Part shown: one piece after another, positions 60,969 through 64,000 of the stretch
Numbering within the stretch: position 1 is the stretch's first letter
Layout of the letters: each line of letters starts with the position of its first letter
Source: Lachnospiraceae bacterium UBA7179
GTDB taxonomy: Bacteria; Bacillota; Clostridia; Lachnospirales; Lachnospiraceae
Direction of reading: 5' to 3'
NCBI GenBank assembly: GCA_002491195.1
Contig: DKVL01000056.1
Location: forward strand, 31,193-95,192
DNA: 64,000 nucleotides
Translations under genes and position numbers: made by a program
The notes under the pieces: generated by a model
The model's database searches: none
Told to the model about the DNA's origin: nothing
The model's input: only the letters and a program-made list of their open reading frames with translations

Positions 60969-63905
60969 ATGGCGGCAGGGAAAAAGAGACAATTAAATTA
61001 CGAGCTGCTGCGTGTCATAGCGATGCTAATGATTGTATGTCTGCACTATCTGAGCAAGGGCGGACTGCTCGGTGATCCGGCAAGGGCAGATATGACGGCT
61101 GCAGGATATATGGTCTGGCTGATCGAGGCATTCTGTCTGGTGGCAGTGAATGTGTATGTGCTCATCAGCGGATATTTTGGCGTGGATGCGCATACAAGCT
61201 TGTCAGGCAGGACCAGGATCACATTCTGGGAGGTGCTGGGAAAACCGGTCAGGATATGGAAGCAGGTGTTTTTTTATTCGATGCTTTTTGGCTGCGGTGC
61301 GTTGATATTCGGTGTACAGCAGTTTGACCTCTATCAGTTTTTTTCGTATTGTTTTCCGCTTGTGACAGAGCATTACTGGTTTGCGACGTACTATGTCGTC
61401 CTGTGTCTGATGATGCCCTTTCTGAACGCAGGGATTTCTTATCTGGAAGAGAAGGAGATGCGCTGTCTGCTGATTGGGTTTGTGCTGTTCTTCAGTGTAT
61501 CCAAGACAATCATACCGATGCAGCTTCCATGGGACAAATATGGGTATGACAGTCTGTGGTTCATCGTTCTGTATCTGACAGGCGCGTATCTGAAACGATA
61601 TGGAGCAGCGCTGATCTGGTCCAGAGGGAGGGCGGCAGCGCTGTATTTAGGGAGTACGATGGCGGTCTTTGCCTCGTTTTTCCTGATCAGGATGATTTAT
61701 CTCAAAACAGGGAAATTAGAGGCGATGATTCACTATGGGTATACGTATAATTTCCTGTTTTGCTATACAGGAGCAGTCGGACTGTTTCTTCTGTTTCAAG
61801 AGTTGAAGCAAAAGGAGTTTCATGAAAACGGCAGGGGCAGCAGAGCAGGTCGGATCTTGGAGCGTTTCCGCAAGCCGATCGAACTGCTTTCGTCGACGTC
61901 GTTTGGCGTTTATCTGATTCATGAGCATATCAATATACGTTATGCATGGCCGAAGTGGTTTCACTGTGAGGAGCAGATCGGAAGTTCCGCCGGGCGGCTC
62001 CTGTGTCATATGCTCCTTACGGTTGTGTGCGTCTATCTGGTTTGTACAGTGATCGAGCTGATTCGCCTAAGAGGCGGTATGACAGTCCTCCCGGCGCTGC
62101 TTCTGCTGCTGTATCCATTGCGTCACGTCACGGTTGGACTGGACATGATGGATGCAGGCTATTCCCTGGGAAATTACCGCTTTTTTGATTCGCTGAACCA
62201 GATGTGGAAACTGGCGACGTATCTGTCCAATATCACAGGTGTACTGCTGTCAAAACTGCCTTTTGGAGACCACTGGATTGGTATGAATGTGTATTGCGGG
62301 CTGCTGGTCGGAATCGTAGCGGCAGGTGTTTATCTTTTTCTGTGGAAACGCTATGGACAAAAACGAAAGTTTTATAGCGTGCTGCTGTTTGTGTCTGAGC
62401 TGACAGCACTTTCGCTTTGCTGGGCGCCCAATGTCATTCTGTATCACTATTTGGGATATCTCCTGATGACGATTGCTGTTATGGTACTGTTTGAGGCGAT
62501 CATGAAAGAGAAAGCGAAGTACTTCGTTATAGCAGGTGTTATCTTAGGACTTTGCGTGACTGTGAGAATGCCTAATATTACTTATGTGGCGCTGATTCTG
62601 CCAGTATGGTGCGACTGTTTCTGGAAACGGGGCAGGACTGCGGCGGACGGGGATTGTTCGAACCAGAAGAACACATGGAAAAACACATGGTTTGGAACGT
62701 TGGTGATACGCACGATGTATTGTGTCAGCGGTTATCTGATGGGACTGCTTGTCCCGCTGATTGTGATTTGTGTGCGGTACGGAGTCGCGGCATACCCGCA
62801 GATGATTTCCTCGCTGTTTGGAATGACGGACCACGCGGCGGACTATAAACCGGCATCGATGGTTATGGCAATGTTTGAGGATTATATTCATTACAGTGCA
62901 TGGCTGTTCTTGTTTCTGGGGTATATGGCGCTGGGATTGCTGTTTTTTCATTTTTTGAGCAGATGCTTAGATCACAATGCAGACAATCACGGAAACGATG
63001 ATCAAAAGAATCGCTATAAGAATCGAGTGGTAAATGTTTTCCAGGCAATCTATGCATTCGGATTGCTCATATTACTTCGGTTCTGTTATGGCAGGGGAAT
63101 GTTTAACTTTGATTACAGTGACTATTTTAGTATGTATAAGTGGGTTACAGTCTATCTGCTGATTGTGATTGCTTTGTGCGCATGGCTGCTATTTTATAAA
63201 AAAGCGCGAAAAGACCTGAAAGTATGGGCAGTGTTTTTGCTTGTTATCATATTTGTGACACCGCTTGGGAGCAATAACGGGTTATATCCAATCATAAACA
63301 ATCTGTTTCTGGTGATTCCGGTCTCACTTTTGATGATGGAAGAGGTGTTGGGGACAAACTGTTTTGCGTTTCGAATAACACTTGTTTCTATCCTTGCATG
63401 CACAGTGGTACAGAGTGTCCTGTTTGGAATAGGGTTTGTGTTTCATGACAGAGGGGTGCAGGAAAATAACAATCGTATTGGGATTGAACTGCAGTGCAGC
63501 AATATGGGCGCAGGTCTTGAGACAACAAGGGATAAGAAAGAGGCAGTCGAGGAACTTGACGCATATTTATACCAGCACAACCTCAATGAGAAACAGGTGA
63601 TATTATACGGCAAAATCCCGGCCATAGCGTATCTGATGGACATGGAGCCAGCGATCTTTACGACATGGGCGGATCTTGATTCGAACAGCATGGATACACT
63701 AAAAGAAGACCTGAACCGCCTGTCAGACAATGCGTCATCGGATACACTTCCGGTGATCATAGTTGGTCGTTCTTATGTGGAACGTCTGACAGAGGCGGAT
63801 GGACTTCCGTATCAGAAGTGGAGGCTAATCATGGATTTTGCAGAGGAAAATGGATATCGGGAGTGCTTTGTTAATGAGGAGTATATCGTGTTTCAGGCAT
63901 ATTAA
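60969..63905 (+). CDS. Fusion of acyltransferase-3 and a GT-C-like membrane protein
   Basis: A 978-residue membrane protein. Residues about 1-370 match acyltransferase family 3: LNYELLRVIAMLMIVCLHYL, then AVNVYVLISGYFGV and the late SSTSFGVYLIHEHINIRYAW. From about 375 a second membrane unit begins, with an acidic site in GLDMMDAGYSLGNYRF near its first loop, about ten more membrane segments and a soluble C-terminal domain of about 130 residues. This resembles GT-C glycosyltransferases that use lipid-linked sugars. One chain would thus acylate and glycosylate outside the membrane. The exact second family is uncertain. The ATG at 60969 follows GGAG at a good distance. Confidence 0.72.
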   Translation: MAAGKKRQLNYELLRVIAMLMIVCLHYLSKGGLLGDPARADMTAAGYMVWLIEAFCLVAVNVYVLISGYFGVDAHTSLSGRTRITFWEVLGKPVRIWKQVFFYSMLFGCGALIFGVQQFDLYQFFSYCFPLVTEHYWFATYYVVLCLMMPFLNAGISYLEEKEMRCLLIGFVLFFSVSKTIIPMQLPWDKYGYDSLWFIVLYLTGAYLKRYGAALIWSRGRAAALYLGSTMAVFASFFLIRMIYLKTGKLEAMIHYGYTYNFLFCYTGAVGLFLLFQELKQKEFHENGRGSRAGRILERFRKPIELLSSTSFGVYLIHEHINIRYAWPKWFHCEEQIGSSAGRLLCHMLLTVVCVYLVCTVIELIRLRGGMTVLPALLLLLYPLRHVTVGLDMMDAGYSLGNYRFFDSLNQMWKLATYLSNITGVLLSKLPFGDHWIGMNVYCGLLVGIVAAGVYLFLWKRYGQKRKFYSVLLFVSELTALSLCWAPNVILYHYLGYLLMTIAVMVLFEAIMKEKAKYFVIAGVILGLCVTVRMPNITYVALILPVWCDCFWKRGRTAADGDCSNQKNTWKNTWFGTLVIRTMYCVSGYLMGLLVPLIVICVRYGVAAYPQMISSLFGMTDHAADYKPASMVMAMFEDYIHYSAWLFLFLGYMALGLLFFHFLSRCLDHNADNHGNDDQKNRYKNRVVNVFQAIYAFGLLILLRFCYGRGMFNFDYSDYFSMYKWVTVYLLIVIALCAWLLFYKKARKDLKVWAVFLLVIIFVTPLGSNNGLYPIINNLFLVIPVSLLMMEEVLGTNCFAFRITLVSILACTVVQSVLFGIGFVFHDRGVQENNNRIGIELQCSNMGAGLETTRDKKEAVEELDAYLYQHNLNEKQVILYGKIPAIAYLMDMEPAIFTTWADLDSNSMDTLKEDLNRLSDNASSDTLPVIIVGRSYVERLTEADGLPYQKWRLIMDFAEENGYRECFVNEEYIVFQAY

Positions 63906-63915
63906 TTCCAAAACC

Positions 63916-63944
63916 TTGCCAAAATCTTAGGAAAAGAGTACAAT
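63916..63944 (+). promoter_or_regulatory. Promoter for a gene beyond the right edge
   Basis: -35 TTGCCA (63916-63921), 17-base spacer, -10 TACAAT (63939-63944). No start codon with a ribosome binding site follows before the window ends, so the transcript's first gene lies outside. Confidence 0.6.
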
Positions 63945-64000
63945 AGAGCGAGAAATAAATTTCCAGGATAAGGAAATGTAGAAAAATAACTGACACATCT

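Overview
The window reads as a chromosomal segment of a motile, anaerobic Firmicute, most likely a Lachnospiraceae member. The evidence is gene content and order: a Bacillus/Clostridia-style mbl-flgF-flgG-flgJ rod cluster, comF followed by yvyF, the cdaA-cdaR-glmM operon, a Spo0A-type DNA-binding domain, frequent TTG/GTG starts with strong GGAGG ribosome binding sites, and consensus sigma-A promoters. No tRNA, rRNA, CRISPR array or intact insertion sequence was seen.

Layout. 1-2.6 kb is a scarred region: the 3' end of a methyltransferase-like gene, a broken copy of an amidase, an internally deleted Schlafen-type ATPase, then the intact amidase lipoprotein. 2.6-3.8 kb holds a polynucleotide-kinase-like gene next to a Thg1-like guanylyltransferase. 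3.9-4.6 kb has two small membrane proteins on the minus strand. 5.2-12.1 kb carries uvrB, uvrA and a chemoreceptor. 12.3-17.1 kb carries a degenerate LytM protein, a bactofilin, an unusual array of hairpins, then mbl and flagellar rod genes. 17.2-25.9 kb is recD2, comF, yvyF, two membrane proteins, cdaA, cdaR, glmM and an HPr protein.

From 26 kb to the end is a surface-glycan locus almost entirely on the plus strand. It makes nucleotide sugars (rmlD, gmd, fcl), starts and extends a lipid-linked glycan (phosphoglycosyl transferase, several glycosyltransferases, an EpsG-type polymerase, a Wzz-like protein, an ABC exporter) and decorates it (MBOAT plus SGNH-like protein). A stand-alone Spo0A C-terminal domain protein sits within it.

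The most striking part is 48.8-61 kb. A pseudaminic acid operon (pseB, pseC, pseF, pseI, pseG) is interrupted by a complete set of 2-oxoacid dehydrogenase parts: a fused E1 alpha-beta, a lipoate-protein ligase and an E3. The E2 is not a normal E2. Its lipoyl and E3-binding domains are joined to a PglD/NeuD-type sugar acyltransferase instead of the usual catalytic core. A formyltransferase-fold enzyme and a PIG-L deacetylase follow, and no PseH acetyltransferase is present. I infer that the operon oxidatively decarboxylates a 2-oxoacid on a lipoyl arm and delivers the acyl group to an amino sugar, giving a nonulosonic acid with unusual N-acyl groups. The domain facts are visible in the sequence; the direct acyl hand-off is inference.
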